The position numbers and the translations under genes were made by a program. From Emiliania huxleyi CCMP1516 (lineage: Eukaryota > Haptophyta > Isochrysidales > Noelaerhabdaceae): 64,000 nt of DNA. Positions 12,640 to 26,966 of this stretch are shown here, piece after piece (position 1 is the stretch's first letter; each line of letters begins with the position of its first letter). The stretch lies in the NCBI RefSeq assembly GCF_000372725.1, contig NW_005194951.1:110279-174278 (forward strand). The letters are read 5' to 3'. Under the pieces are notes generated by a model. It was not told where the DNA came from. It saw only the letters and a program-made list of their open reading frames with translations, and searched no databases.

Positions 12640-13866
12640 TTAGGCGCCCGTGTATTCTTTTTGGATTTTTAGCAATACCAAACAACTCTAACACTCACAC
12701 GTTGTTGTTCTTGTTGTTCTTTGTTGTTCTTTTTTGCGTGGGGCGGCCAGCATGACGGGGTGGAAGGGTAGGTCTGGGCCCTCCCGTCGGGGGTTTCCCT
12801 CTCTTCACGCCGGAATTTTCACAGGAAAAGAAATTTTCCGCGAATCACGATGTCAACCCTCCCCAAGTGAGGTGATCTGGTTGGTGCTTGTAGGGCTTGA
12901 GAGTGGCCTGCCATGTCACAGGAAGGACTATGGTTGCAGGAGAGTAACACAACAGAAGACGCACATCGAGAAAAAGGAATTTCCGGAAAAGAATTTAAAC
13001 AAGAGGCGGTCGCACGACACGATTCACGCGACAGGCGAGGCGCGGGCGACGGCTTCCTCAGAAGCCGTCGCCCGCACCACAGGGGGTCCCGATCCCCCCA
13101 GCACCTTCACCACATGCTAGGGGGGGGGTCGTGGCCGAGGACCCCCCCAGAGACTCGTGGTCAGACCCTCCGGGCCCTTGATTTTACGCCTCATTAGATT
13201 TCGAGCATTTTCGAGGGGGAAATCATCCTTTGGAGCGCTATATGAGCCTTGAGACTGGTCAGATTCTCCAAGATAGTGGACTTTCAGCCACGATTTCACA
13301 ACTTTGGGGGCCAAAATCGGATCTTCTGGTGGCTATTCCTAGCCCACGAACTGCTGTGGGGGTGCCCACCACATGCTAGGGGGGGGGTCCGACCCCCCNN
13401 NNNNNNNNNNNNNNNNNNNNNNNNNNNNNNNNNNNNNNNNNNNNNNNNNNNNNNNNNNNNNNNNNNNNNNNNNNNNNNNNNNNNNNNNNNNNNNNNNNAG
13501 CCCGTCGACGCTAAGGAAGGAGCGAGCGAGGGCGAGCCCACGGAGCAGGCGCACATCCCTTCCAGGGAGGGGGGCGTGAGTAGAAGTGCGCCCCCCTCCC
13601 TGGAAGCGATGTGCGCCTGCTCCGTGGGCTCGCCCTCGCTCGCTCCTTCCTCAGCGTCGACGGGCTCCAGGAGCGAGAGCGGGACGAGGCCGCGGATGAT
13701 CCCGGCGGCGCACGAGAAGGCCACAAACGCCGTCTGCGACTCCTCGAGCGACTCCGGACAGTGGCGCTCGACGCGGTCGCCCTTGGCCAGCGTGATTCCT
13801 CGTCCTCCGCGACACAGGGAGCGCGTGCGCGGGCGACGCACGGGTCGCACTTTGGCTTGCGCGCGG
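12640..13866. other. Intergenic with assembly gap (N at 13399-13498)
   Basis: After a TTGTTGTTC-rich stretch there is no recognised gene. CCACATGCTAGGGGGGGGTC occurs twice (13110 and 13370 areas), the second abutting the 100-N gap. A minus-strand ORF (13916 down to the gap, starting MDVCGFFSGFLSAFAGI) reads through the inverted repeat described separately. It may be a small secreted-protein gene, but nothing supports a function. Confidence 0.5.
13499..13666. repeat. 78-bp inverted repeat with 12-nt loop beside the gap
   Basis: Left arm 13499-13576 and right arm 13589-13666 are reverse complements with two mismatches; the loop is TGAGTAGAAGTG. The arm begins AGCCCGTCGACGCT directly after the N run. 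Such a hairpin would block sequencing, or may be a chimeric artefact of the gap. Confidence 0.9.
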
Positions 13867-15444
13867 ATGCCGGCAAAGGCCGAGAGGAATCCACTAAAAA
13901 ATCCACAGACATCCATTCAGTGTTTCTTCTTTCTGGCGGCACATGAGCGGCGTCCTCCCCACCTCGCCGACCTCCTCCTGGCTCGGGGCGACCTGGCCTC
14001 GCTGCGCGCTTTCCTCTCCGACGCGCGGCACGACACCGAGTTGCAGGACACGCTGCTCACCTGGGCCGCTCGTCACGGGCAGGCCGAGGCGGTGCGGCTG
14101 CTGCTCGAGGGCGGCGCGAGTGTCGGGGCGACGATTGGCGGCGGCGCTTCCGCGCTGTATACCGCGTGCCAGGAGGGCCAGATTGAGTGCGCCCGGCTGC
14201 TCCTCGAGGCTGGCGCGGCGATGGACCAGGCCCAGCAGAACGGCGCCACGCCGCTGCTCATCGCGAGTCAGAAGGGCCACGTCGAGATCGCCCGGCTGCT
14301 CCTCGAGGCTGGCGGGGCGACAGGCCAAGCCGATGAGAACGGCTGCACGCCGCTGTACGTCGCGAGCCGGGAAGGCCACGTCGAGGTCGTCAGGCTGCTT
14401 CTCGAGGCAGGCGCGGCGGTGGCTCATGCAGACGCTGAAGGCCGCACGCCGCTGTACGTCGCGTGCCAGGACGGCCGCCTCGAGTGCGCCATGCTGCTGC
14501 GCGACGCTGGCGCTGACATCAACCAAGCGATGAACGACGGCACCACGCCGCTGCTCATAGCATGCTTCAGCGGCCGCCTCGAGTGCGTCAGGCTGCTTCT
14601 CGAGGCTGGCGCAGCGATCGACCAGGCCGATGAACAAGGCGCCACGCCGCTGTTCGCGGCGTGCCTGAAGGGCCACCTCGAGGTCGCCAAGCTCCTCTCC
14701 TCCTACGGCGCCTCCCGCGCCGCTACGCCCTTCGGCACGCCCGAGGAGGTTGCAACCGAAGAAGGCCACGCCGACCTCGCCGCCTGGCTGGTCGCCAGCC
14801 AGAGGGCGGCGGCCGAGAGGGCGGCGGCCGAGAGGGCGGCCGAGGAGGCTGCGGCGGCAAGAGAGGCGGCGGAGGCGGAGGCGGCGCGGCATGCCACTGA
14901 GCTGCTGGCGGAGATCGAGGCGGAGGAGGAGGCGGAGGAGAGGCGGAGCAAGGGCAAGGGCAAGAAGAAGAAGAAGAAGAAGAACAAGGGCGGCGCGGCT
15001 GACGCAGCGGGGCCGTCGCAGGAGCCCGAGGCGACGGAAGCGGAGGCGCCCGCGGCGGCGGAGGAGGCGGAGCTGGCAGCGGCGCTCGAGGAGAGCGTGA
15101 GGGTGGAGGGCGAGGCGAGGTACACTGCGGGGGAGCAGGCGCCGGTCCCGGAGGCTGGCGAAGCGGGCGTGGCTTCCGAGGCCGCACCGTCCCCAAGCGG
15201 GCCGCAGCCGCCGCCCGCAGCCGTCTCGCTCGCGGACGCCGGCTTTGACACGGGCCGGCCGGCGGTCCCCGAGTCCACCCTGGGCGGCGAGACCACGTGC
15301 ATCGTTTGCTTCTCCAACCCAAAGTCGCACGTCGCGGGGCCGTGCGGGCACTTGTGCGCTTGCGGCCCCTGCTCCGCCAGGATGGAGTCGTGCCCCATCT
15401 GCCGCGCGCCCGTGCTGATGTGGATGCAGCTGCGCGTTGCCTGA
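13867..15444 (+). CDS. Ankyrin repeat - coiled coil - RING finger protein
   Basis: 525-aa ORF from Met at 13867. About eight ankyrin repeats (roughly residues 40-310; recurring GATPLLIASQKGHVEIARLL-type units) bind protein partners. An Ala/Glu-rich coiled coil follows (about 315-370), then a Lys cluster (KGKGKKKKKKKNKGG), a linker, and a C-terminal C3HC4 RING (CIVC…PCGHLCACGPC…CPICR, about 478-516), so a ubiquitin ligase role is likely by family. The start is unsure: ATGAGCGGCGT at 13944 matches the start of the paralogue at 25038 but is one base out of frame, suggesting a small indel. The tail from AVSLADAGFDTG to the RING is nearly the same as that of the gene ending at 53823. Confidence 0.85.
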   Translation: MPAKAERNPLKNPQTSIQCFFFLAAHERRPPHLADLLLARGDLASLRAFLSDARHDTELQDTLLTWAARHGQAEAVRLLLEGGASVGATIGGGASALYTACQEGQIECARLLLEAGAAMDQAQQNGATPLLIASQKGHVEIARLLLEAGGATGQADENGCTPLYVASREGHVEVVRLLLEAGAAVAHADAEGRTPLYVACQDGRLECAMLLRDAGADINQAMNDGTTPLLIACFSGRLECVRLLLEAGAAIDQADEQGATPLFAACLKGHLEVAKLLSSYGASRAATPFGTPEEVATEEGHADLAAWLVASQRAAAERAAAERAAEEAAAAREAAEAEAARHATELLAEIEAEEEAEERRSKGKGKKKKKKKNKGGAADAAGPSQEPEATEAEAPAAAEEAELAAALEESVRVEGEARYTAGEQAPVPEAGEAGVASEAAPSPSGPQPPPAAVSLADAGFDTGRPAVPESTLGGETTCIVCFSNPKSHVAGPCGHLCACGPCSARMESCPICRAPVLMWMQLRVA

Positions 15445-15756
15445 GGGCTCTGCTTCTGCAGTCCATGAGCTCCGGAGGGAGGGAATAGAATATAGACCTA
15501 GCACAAGAGGGTTTTCTTCTCGTGGCCCGCCCAGGGCTTGACCTAGTCACGCGCGCAGCCCACCGCCTAAGACCAACTAGACGCCCTCTGCTCTTCACAT
15601 CGAAAAACAAAAACCCCGGACCCAACTCCCAAGTGCCAAGACGCGCTCGTCACACAAACCACCAGATACTGTGTAGCTCTTCACAACCCTGGGGAAGGGG
15701 GGGGGGGGGTGCGCGTTCGCAGGGAAGGGAGGCGGTCTCAAAGAAAACGCGCGCGC

Positions 15757-18660
<2,904 letters not shown>

Positions 18661-21330
18661 ATGCTCGAGAAGCTCAAACTTGAGCTCCCGCCGGCCGCCG
18701 GTAACAAGCTCGTTCTCAAGCTCTCTCCTCCTCCGCCGCCGCTTGCCGACAAGCAGGCGTGTGCTTGCGTGCACGTGGCATTGCGCTCCTGGCAAGATTT
18801 ATCCCCTCGCCTTCTGGCTGGCACAGGTGTCGCTGGTTGACGCACCCACCGCTTGCGCGTGTGCACAGGGCATCTCCAAGTGGATGACCCCCTCGAGGTC
18901 GCGCCGCAACAACGAGCGCAAGGGCGCGTCCGCCCCGATCGATTGCAGCAACGGGTTCGGGGCCCTGCTCGGGGCGGGCGGCAACGAGGGCAGCGGCACC
19001 GGCACCGGCAACGCGCGCTCCAAAGTGACGCGCGGATCCACGCCGTCGACCACAAACGCGGTGCCCGCCGCCTGCACATGTGGCCTCTCTCCCCGGCTCG
19101 CCGCTAACGCACGGCCAGTCTCGCGCCCTCCTGTTCAGGGCGCGACGGTCATCGTTGAGACGACCACGATTACCACGCCCAAGATCTGCCCGCTCCGCCT
19201 CTTTGGCATCCTCGCGCTGATCTGCCTCGGAGCCGCGTCTGCGCACTCCTCGTACTCTGCCACCACCGCGCTTCTCTCCTCGCAGTGGTTCGTCTCTTCC
19301 GCTATGCTCGCGGCGCCGGCCGACGCGGTCGGCTGTGACACTCCTGCCTGCCAGTGCGAAGCGCTCAAGATGGTGTATTTGGACCTGCAGATCTCAGACA
19401 TCGACACAAGGTTCTTCCGCCCGGGCCAGGCCGACTGCTGCAACCTATCCGCCGTGACCTGCAACCACCACGGCGGCATCAAGAAACTCAAGCTGCGGGG
19501 CGGCACCTCGACGCCCTCCGGCGTGATCCCGCTCGAGGCGCTCAAGGGCCTTGTCGAGCTCGAACGGCTCGACCTCGGCAACTACAGATACTCCTCCATC
19601 TCGGGAACGATCCCGGGCTCGCTCGCAAAAGTGGGCAACCTCCGCCACCTCACCCTCAGAAACTCCTCCATCTCGGGAACGATCCCGGACTCGCTCGCAA
19701 AAGTGGGCAACCTCCGCCACCTCACCCTCACCGCAAGACGCCTCTCGGGCACCCTCCCAGCAGAGCTCCTCGGCCCGGGCCGCCTCGAGGAGCTAAAGGC
19801 GCCGACAGACAGCCGAGAGACAGCCGAGATGCAGCCGAGATATACAGCCGAGATATACAGCCGAGATATACAGCCGAGATATATTCAGCCGAGAGATATA
19901 GAGGCGAGATGTAGGGACACGTCGAGGAGCAGCGACCAGCATCCCCTCTCCCTCCCTCGCACTGCCGCACCTCGGCTGCACCGCGGCACCTCGGCGGCAC
20001 CTCGGCTGCTGCCCCTCGGCCGCAGGTGACGGGCCGCATCTCCGGCACCGTTCCTGCCTCGTACTGCAAGTCGGCGAGTCCACAGCACCATGGGTCCGAG
20101 GTGAGCTACGTCTGCTACGTCTACAGGTGGCCCTGTCCGGCGATGAGCACCGACAATCGGGGCCACCCCGCGTTGCACGCCGGCGACCGACCGCTCGGCG
20201 AGACGGAGATCGTGCTCGCGTACTGCAGCGCGTCGCTGGCTTGGCTGATGGGGACGCTCGACAAGCTCGCGCAAGTGGGCGCGAACGTGACCAGGGTGAA
20301 CGTCGTCGCCAAGTGCGGCAAGAAGCCACGTGCGCGCCCGCCGGCGGCCCCGAGCCCACCGGAGCCCGTGCGCGCCGCGCGCCCCGCCCCCCGTACCGAC
20401 GGCGCCCCCCGTACCGACGCGCCCGCGCCTTCCCGACTCTCTGCGTGGGCAGGCGCAAGCGAGTTGCCGCGACACGCGACCGTCGAGACAGTGGAGAACG
20501 TGGGGCGCAACGACCACACGTTCGCGCGGTTCCTGGCGGCGCGCTACTGCACGCTCCCCGCGTCGATACTCTTCCTCAAGGACACGTCGATGGGGTACGA
20601 GGGCGGCGATGAGACGGTTTTGGCGCCCATCGGGGTCACCCGCCTCGCGCAGGGCCTCTCGGCGTCGCGCGACGGCTTCGCGTGCGGTTCGCACCTAGCA
20701 GGCACGAGGCGGTCGCGTCTGTGGCACGTGGCCGTCGAGGCGGACGAGTTCCAAATGGACGACTACCACAAACAGCACGACCAGAACTCGAAGACGCAAC
20801 GCGCCAACGTCGACGCTTTCCGCGCGGCGCAGCGCCCGCTGCGCCAGTTCTGGCGCGCCGTCTTCTCCCCCGCGACCCACGCCCGCGTCGACGCTGCGCA
20901 GCACGCGGTGCGGCTCGTGTGCTACGGCGGCACTTTCGCGGCCACCGCGACCGCCGTGCGGCGCACCCCGCGCTCCGACTGGATCGCGCTGCGGGACGCG
21001 CTCACGCGCGGCGACAACATCGAGGAGGGGCACTTCGCGGAGCGGCTGTGGGCGGTGCTGCTCTCGCCGTCGCCCTCGAAGTCGGTGGTGTCGGCGGTGC
21101 TGGCGGGCGGGGCGAAAGCGGCTATGGGCAAGTGCGGCTATTGCTCAAAACCTTTTCCCGGACTCCTCTCCAAGTGCGACGTGGCGGTGCTGCCCCCCGT
21201 GCCCGATGATCTCTCGGAGACGGAACCCGACCTCGCGGCCTCGTCACAAGCCGACGCGCCGCACGTGGCAGACGGCTGCGCCGGGACCGCCGCCTCGGCG
21301 CTCGCCGCCTCGGCGCCCGCCGCCGGGTGA
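18661..21330 (+). CDS. Membrane-anchored LRR protein fused to a DUF3431-like domain
   Basis: join(18661..18756,18869..19798,20026..21330), 776 aa; both introns are GC-AG and keep frame (ADKQ|GISKW and LEELK|VTGRISGTVP). A hydrophobic segment at about residues 140-157 (LRLFGILALICLGAASA) suggests a type II anchor. Next comes a plant-type LRR cap (DCCNLSAVTCNHHG) and leucine-rich repeats (LERLDLGN…SGTIP, LRHLTL, RLSGTLP). The third exon carries a domain resembling DUF3431 (ETEIVLAYCSASLAWL … VENVGRNDHTFARFLAA … LPASILFLKD), a poorly known group sometimes placed with glycosyltransferase-like proteins. Golgi or secretory location is inferred. A Pro/Ala-rich insert interrupts that domain at about 20320-20460; it could be an unrecognised intron. 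Confidence 0.72.
19800..19905 (+). repeat. 12-bp array (AGCCGAGATATAC)n in an intron
   Basis: Tandem CAGCCGAGATATA units inside the 227-nt GC-AG intron 19799-20025 of the LRR-DUF3431 gene. Confidence 0.88.
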
Positions 21331-22154
21331 AGTAGGGCAGTAGGAGCGGCACAGGCCGTAGGGAGTGTCTCGGGCGGCCCTTGTGCGCGCGCCATCGCGT
21401 GGTGGCAGAAGACCGATCTTTCGCCGCCGAGACGAACACCGACTCAAAGCTAGGGTAGCCGTGACAACTTCGTGTGTGTAGCGGCGGATACGCTTATTTA
21501 TACCAATTCTTTCCACCTGCCGCTGCGGGTGCGGCGCGCCTCCGCTTCATCGCCCTCACACCTTGTGGGCCGCACTGACCCTTCTCCCACGTGCCCTTGC
21601 CCGCCCCTCTGAGTCTGACCGCCTCCCGAGAGGCCCGACTTTGAGGGGCTGGTGAGAGCCCCAACCGTTGCGCCCTCACCTCACGCTGACATATCCTTTG
21701 GAAATGCCCATGGGCTCTAGGGACCTGGGGGCAGCTTTGCCCGCGGGTGCCATGCTGGGCTTTGGTAGCCATTCTCTCCGATTCTCCAAAGAGGCCGGAA
21801 AAGTGGCTAAGGCGGCCTCCGCTCGAGGATCGTTGGGATTTTCTGGTGACTCAGGAAGGAGGGGTGCTGCCCGCCCCCGGATACACCTGGCACAATTTAT
21901 TAGAAGTTGAGCCGCGCACTTCCGGCCGAGAATAAAATCCCTCTGGTCTCTCAGCCCACTTGCCCATAGCCGCCGAGACGGCGCGCTCTGCTGACTCTCA
22001 TCTAGCGCCCTCTTGGGGCCTCTCCTGGCCGCTGTGGGCCTCTACAGACCTCCTCTTGCCTTTGGGAGTACCCCTCCCAGTCTACTTCCTAGGACACAGG
22101 CACAGGTTTGCATAATGCGAGCTTTTTCTCAAGGGCTATAGTGCAGAGAAGAAT
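21331..22154. other. Intergenic, nothing recognised
   Basis: About 0.8 kb without protein-like ORFs or clear repeats. Confidence 0.4.
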
Positions 22155-22680
22155 TTAAACAAAAGAACTCTCTCTCACAGCAGACAGGCTCGCCACAGGT
22201 GCGAACTGGCGCGTGCTAGTACTATCACAGGCACACCACCGGAGCCGCCTACAAGCGACTCCGTTAAGAACGGCAATGCATTCCGCACCGTGCACAATGC
22301 CGCTCTCCCCGCACGCTAGCTCGTTCACCGTCTGCCACGCCACGGAGGTGTGGAGAACGACACAGACAAGCGCTGCATCTGCAGCCCGTGCCAGTTCTTG
22401 GTGGTCCATGTGACCTCATCGAGGTGCTGAGCGTGCGAAAGTTTGTTACTCAGCTGGTCCGCCGCCTGCCGAAGAATTTTGCGGACGCCGTACCCGAAGC
22501 CGCCGAACGTCTCGAAGTCGAGCAAACGCAGGTCGCAATTCTTCTCCCGCGCGAACCGTAGTCGCCCTTCTCGTAGGGGGCCGTCACAGGTGCCCCCGCC
22601 TCCGCCTCCCCCTCACTCTCCTCCTCCTCCTCTTCCGCCGCCGCCGCCTCCGCCTCCGCATCCTCCGCCTCCCCCCCCCC
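22155..22680 (-). pseudogene. Frameshifted copy of the unknown gene at 48094-48876
   Basis: The minus strand encodes FETFGGFGYGVRKILRQAAD…WTTKNWHGLQMQRLS and then, in another frame, HTSVAWQTVNELACG, matching the intact ORF at 48094-48876. A 2-bp insertion (ACACAGACAAG versus ACAGACAAG) breaks the frame near 22362. Similarity ends at a poly-C run (about 22673-22691). The shared 5' context includes ACAGGTGCGAACTGGCGCGT, a short dispersed repeat also found at about 22966 (inverted), 48038 and 62709. Confidence 0.8.
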
Positions 22681-22736
22681 CCCCCCCCCCCCTGTCGTGG
22701 GGGCTCGATAAGCAGCTGTCGCACCACGAGCACACA

Positions 22737-22945
22737 CCATCTCGACTCGGCAGGAAACACGAACGGCATCGCGGCGCGCGACTTCAGCGCGTGCGTGCTG
22801 CGCTTCGCGATCACGCGCGAGACGGAGTAGCGGAGCACTGCAATGGCCCTGCTCTCACCTTGGCATTTCGCGGCAGTCCCTCTCCTGTTGTTTAGCACTC
22901 AACTGGATCGGACTGCGAGTCTGCGTGCCGTCCGTCCATGAGCTG
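22737..22945 (+). pseudogene. Detached 3' end of an ankyrin gene
   Basis: Matches 26368-26570, the last exon part and 3' flank of the ankyrin gene at 25002-26462 (CATCTCGACTCGGCAGGAAA … TGGATCGGACTGC). There are no ankyrin repeats upstream; the piece starts just after the poly-C junction with the preceding pseudogene, so two unrelated gene fragments are joined. Confidence 0.8.
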
Positions 22946-25001
22946 CCTTTCTTTTATTCTTGTCTCGATTGTGCTAGCACGCGCCAGTTCGCACCTGTGA
23001 CCTGAAGAATTCTTAAAATACAAGCTTCTCTCCTGAAGAAAGAAAGAAAAGAACATCTGTTTTGACCGCGCAAGATAAAAGGGTGGCTAAGGGCTCTGCC
23101 CGCAAGGCGCCCGCGTCGCAGACGCGGTACCATTGACAAATCTGCGATATACCCCCACACGAGCAAATAGCCAAAATCCGAATACCGTGCACGAATCCGG
23201 CGATGTGCGCCGTGCAAGCCTTCAGCTGGTGCCAAGACATTCGTAAAATTGAAGCCAAGAATCCGCCAAATCCGTGCTTTCGCTACCTGAGGGGAAAGCC
23301 GCTGATCGAGCCCAGCGTGCCCGCGGCCGCCTCCCGCGCAGCACCGCCGCTGCGGAATCGGATCGATCCCATGGAGGAGGAGGGCGCAGTCGGCCAGCGC
23401 AGCAGGCGGAGTCCCTCCCCGCGCCAGAGCCCCCCTGCAGTCGAGGGAGTCCTCGTTGGCGATGAAGGTGGCGACATCGAATCGCGGCCGACACACGTCA
23501 CGGGAGGAATGGGCGATGAGCGGGAACGATGCGCGCTACGGCGCCGACTCCGCCGTGCTCGTGGCCGCAGAAAGCCGCGCTCCAGGAGCACGCCAAGATG
23601 CAATGGCTCGCTTGCTTCGATTCAGCTCTCTCGGCAGCAGAAGTGGGGCTGGAGCGGGTGGGGGTGGATGCCGATTGAGGGGGAGCGTCTCCAGCTGCGC
23701 CCTGTGGCAGCTGCGCCCTGTGGCAGCTAGTCGAGGGACTTAGTAGTTGTGACCCCCCTGAGTGAGGACAGGAGAGAGAGAGCGTTTTGTGGTGTTTGTT
23801 GGTGTACGCAATAACGGGACAGGGTGGTTGTTCTCTCTATCTCCTCTTCTAGCTCTTAGCATGAGCTGCGCCCGGTGTCCGACCCCTTTTGCGCAGCAAC
23901 ACCTTAAACTTTTAGGCCCTCCAAATTCGGGTCGGAGCGTAGCGGCGTGGGCCCCGAGTTTGAAAAGGGCGACGGACGCTTGCGTCCTAGCCTCCAACAA
24001 CGCCTCCCCGGCGCAGAGGGGCCCCCGGAGGGATGCACAACCGCTCCACGCCACGCCGCTTGCGGCGGTCCTCTTCCCAGCTCCGCTGAGGGCCCGTGCG
24101 TTATAAGCTGTGGGCCGCTCCCAGTCTGGGCGTGGTCGAGACCGAGGTGCCGAACTGAGAGGCACTACTGGAGGCTTCCTCCGGCCACCGCTCGACTACC
24201 CACGCACATGGCCGGTCCTGTGGCTTGCCTGGACTCGCTCAGAAGCCTCAATTCGCGCACACCTTTGCTCTCTGGCTCCCGCGAGTGCGTTCAGGCCACT
24301 CAAGCAGGCGACGCCAAGCACCCGCAATGCATCTCGCCGGGGCGCCACCTATCGACCCGACTGATTGGCAGCATCAAAGCCGACCCCATGACGGTCCTTC
24401 AGCCCCACGAGATAGGCAGTTGCGCCCTGATCTCGGTCCAAGACGGCCAACGCCGTGTCCGGCACCTGCTGGCTGCTTCACGGGGATGGCATGCCCCCCC
24501 CGGACACATGCTGCAGCCCCGAGTGGATGTATTGGTCGTTTGTGGGTCCCACAAGACTACTCTAGTAGGGGCCAGGCGCTTGAGCGTCGGCGGTACACCT
24601 GTGCAGATGTTGCACGGGTGAAATGGCTCCTCGTACAGGGTAGGAGGCAGGTGGTGGGTTTGAGCGTCGTGAGTGCTTGCAGCCGCGAGTGCAGCACCGT
24701 TTGTGACTCCCATGGATGCAGTTGGGTGGGGCACGGTGCTGGGGGGCGGTCCGGTGCGCCACAACAGCCTCCCTGGCTGACCCCCATCCAGTTCGGCACC
24801 TCCATCCTGACCGTGGAACCCCAACTTCAACCGGTCATATCTCGGGCGGACTGGCACCTCAGGAGCTCATCCTGGGCGGTTTGGGGAAGTCTTGGGGTGT
24901 ACCTGTGTCGAGCCTGTGTGCTGTGAGAGAGAGTTGTCTTGTTTATATAAAGTGTACTTGAAGGTGGGAAAACAGCGGCCCACAGCTTATCTTCTCGCGG
25001 C
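22946..25001. other. Intergenic 2.1 kb, no supported gene
   Basis: The minus ORF 22954-23496 (starting MCRPRFDVATFIANEDSLDC) has reasonable composition but no recognised domain. Other ORFs look like shadows. Nothing else stands out up to the ankyrin gene start. Confidence 0.35.
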
Positions 25002-26462
25002 ATGGTGACGGCCGGGGGGCGGGGGCCGGGGGGCGGCATGAGCGGCGTTAGCCTCCCTGCAGACCTCGCGGCGGGCGACCTGGGCTCGCTGCGCGCCTTC
25101 CTCTCCGGGCGGCGGACGCGCAGCACGCTCGACGCGCGGCTCGACACCGACACGCAGGACACGCTGCTGACCTGGGCCGCTCGTCACGGGCAGGCCGAGG
25201 CGGTGCGGCTGCTGCTCGAAGCCGGCGCGCGCGTTGGGGCGACGACCGGCACCGGCCGCGCCGCGCTGTTCATCGCGTGCCAGGAGGACTACCCCGAGAT
25301 CGCCGCGCTGCTTCTCGAGGCTGGCGCGGCGATCAACCAAGCCCAGGAGAGTGGCGCCACACCGCTGTACATCGCGTGCGAGAAGGGCCACCTCGAGACC
25401 GTCCAGCTGCTCCTCGAGGCCAGCGCGGCGATCAACCAGGCCTTGCATGATGGCACCACGCCGCTGTACATCGCGTGCTATGAGGGCCACGTTGACATCG
25501 CCCGGCTGCTCCTCGAGGCTGACGCGGCGATCGACCAAGCCGACGAGAATGGCACCACGCCGCTGTACATCGCGTGCCAGAACGGCCACCTCGACATCGT
25601 CCGGCTGCTGCGCGACGCTGGCGCTTCGGTCAACCAGGCCGCGGTGGACGGCGCCACACCGCTGTCCGTGGCGTGCCAAGAGGGCCACGTCGAGTGCGCC
25701 CGGCTGCTCCTCGAGACCGGCGCGGCGATCAACCAGGCCATGCATGATGGCACCACGCCGCTATTCATCGCGTGCCAGGAGGGCCACGCTGAAATCCTTC
25801 GGCTGCTCCTCGAGGCCAGCGCGGCGGTCAATCAGGCCGATGAGGACGGCGCCACGCCGCTGTACATCGCGTGCCAGAACAACCACCTCGAGTGCGCCGG
25901 GCTGCTTCTCGAGGCCAACGCGGCGGTCGACCAAGCCCGTGTCGCTGGCAGCACGCCGCTGCTCATCGCGTGCCACTTCGGCCACCTCGAGGTCGCCAAG
26001 CTCCTCTCCTCCTACGGCGCCTCCCGCGCCGCGGTGCCGCCCTTTGGCACGCCCGAGGAGGTCGCGAACCGCCGCGGCCACGCCGACCTCGCCGCCTGGC
26101 TGGTCGCCAGCCGCCGCTGGACGCCGCTCGCGCACCTTGAGACCCTCACCGCCGCCCGCGCGCTTTCCCTGCTGCGCAGCGGCGCAAGCTTGCACGAGGG
26201 CGAGCCGACGCCGCTGCAGCGCGCCGCGGGCGGCGCGGGCGAGGCGGCGGCGCTGGTCCGGCGGGCGGCGGCGCCGTGGTCGCCGGCAAGCCACTCGCTC
26301 TTCCCCGCGGCGGCGCGCGCGCGGGCGGCGCTCCTCGTCCTCTCGCTCTACGAGATCCACGAGCGGCACCATCTCGACTCGGCAGGAAACACGAACGGCA
26401 TCGCGGCGCGCGACTTTGTCACGTGCGTGCTGCGCTTCGCGATCACGCGCGAGACAGAGTAG
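25002..26462 (+). CDS. Ankyrin repeat protein (no RING)
   Basis: 486-aa single-exon ORF. Roughly ten ankyrin repeats of 33 aa (units such as GTTPLYIACYEGHVDIARLL) fill residues about 45-370. A C-terminal block (WTPLAHLETL … WSPASHSLFPAAARARA … LRFAITRETE) resembles the tail found on many algal ankyrin proteins. It is a close paralogue of the protein at 13867-15444 in the N-terminal half but lacks coiled coil and RING, so it probably acts as an adaptor rather than a ligase (inference). Met at 25038 (MSGVSLPADL) is a possible alternative start. Confidence 0.88.
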   Translation: MVTAGGRGPGGGMSGVSLPADLAAGDLGSLRAFLSGRRTRSTLDARLDTDTQDTLLTWAARHGQAEAVRLLLEAGARVGATTGTGRAALFIACQEDYPEIAALLLEAGAAINQAQESGATPLYIACEKGHLETVQLLLEASAAINQALHDGTTPLYIACYEGHVDIARLLLEADAAIDQADENGTTPLYIACQNGHLDIVRLLRDAGASVNQAAVDGATPLSVACQEGHVECARLLLETGAAINQAMHDGTTPLFIACQEGHAEILRLLLEASAAVNQADEDGATPLYIACQNNHLECAGLLLEANAAVDQARVAGSTPLLIACHFGHLEVAKLLSSYGASRAAVPPFGTPEEVANRRGHADLAAWLVASRRWTPLAHLETLTAARALSLLRSGASLHEGEPTPLQRAAGGAGEAAALVRRAAAPWSPASHSLFPAAARARAALLVLSLYEIHERHHLDSAGNTNGIAARDFVTCVLRFAITRETE

Positions 26463-26629
26463 CGGAGCACTGCAGTGGCCCTGCTCTCCCCTTGGAACCG
26501 CCGCGACGGTGCCTCTCCTGTTGTTTAGTACTCTCAACTGGATCGGACTGCTTGCCGTCCGTCCGTGAGCTCCTTGGGGTGCACTGGGTCGGCCCTCTAC
26601 CTTTTTCGCATCTTCTCCGAGCTTAAACT

Positions 26630-26815
26630 CCTAGGTAGGTAGGTAGTAAGGTGAAGAACAGCCAGGCTCGGACTGGACACCAACGCGGTATGGGTGGACG
26701 CTGGACAGATGATGACGACACGCACGAGCGACACACAGACACAAACAAGCTCACAAGACACACAGCCAGCTGGACTAACCTGGTTTGTGGAGCTCCCGCA
26801 ACTTACCCTTAGAGG
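26630..26815 (+). repeat. Dispersed repeat (AGGTAGGTAGG … GCCAGGCTCGGACTGG)
   Basis: Nearly the same sequence is at 29703-29850. The end at 26779-26803 (CCTGGTTTGTGGAGCTCCCG) is inverted relative to 28050-28075. These pieces belong to one scrambled repeat family spread over 26.6-30 kb. Confidence 0.8.
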
Positions 26816-26966
26816 CCACCATAAGGGACCCCATTGCCCGTTTGCCACCAGACTTTTTTTGAGTTGGAGGTAATAACTAAATGGATTGCACTCTCCCAAA
26901 GAACTGATGCATTCATAGTGCCTTCACATAGTTACAATACCTCAAAGTTGAAAAACTCCAAAATAG

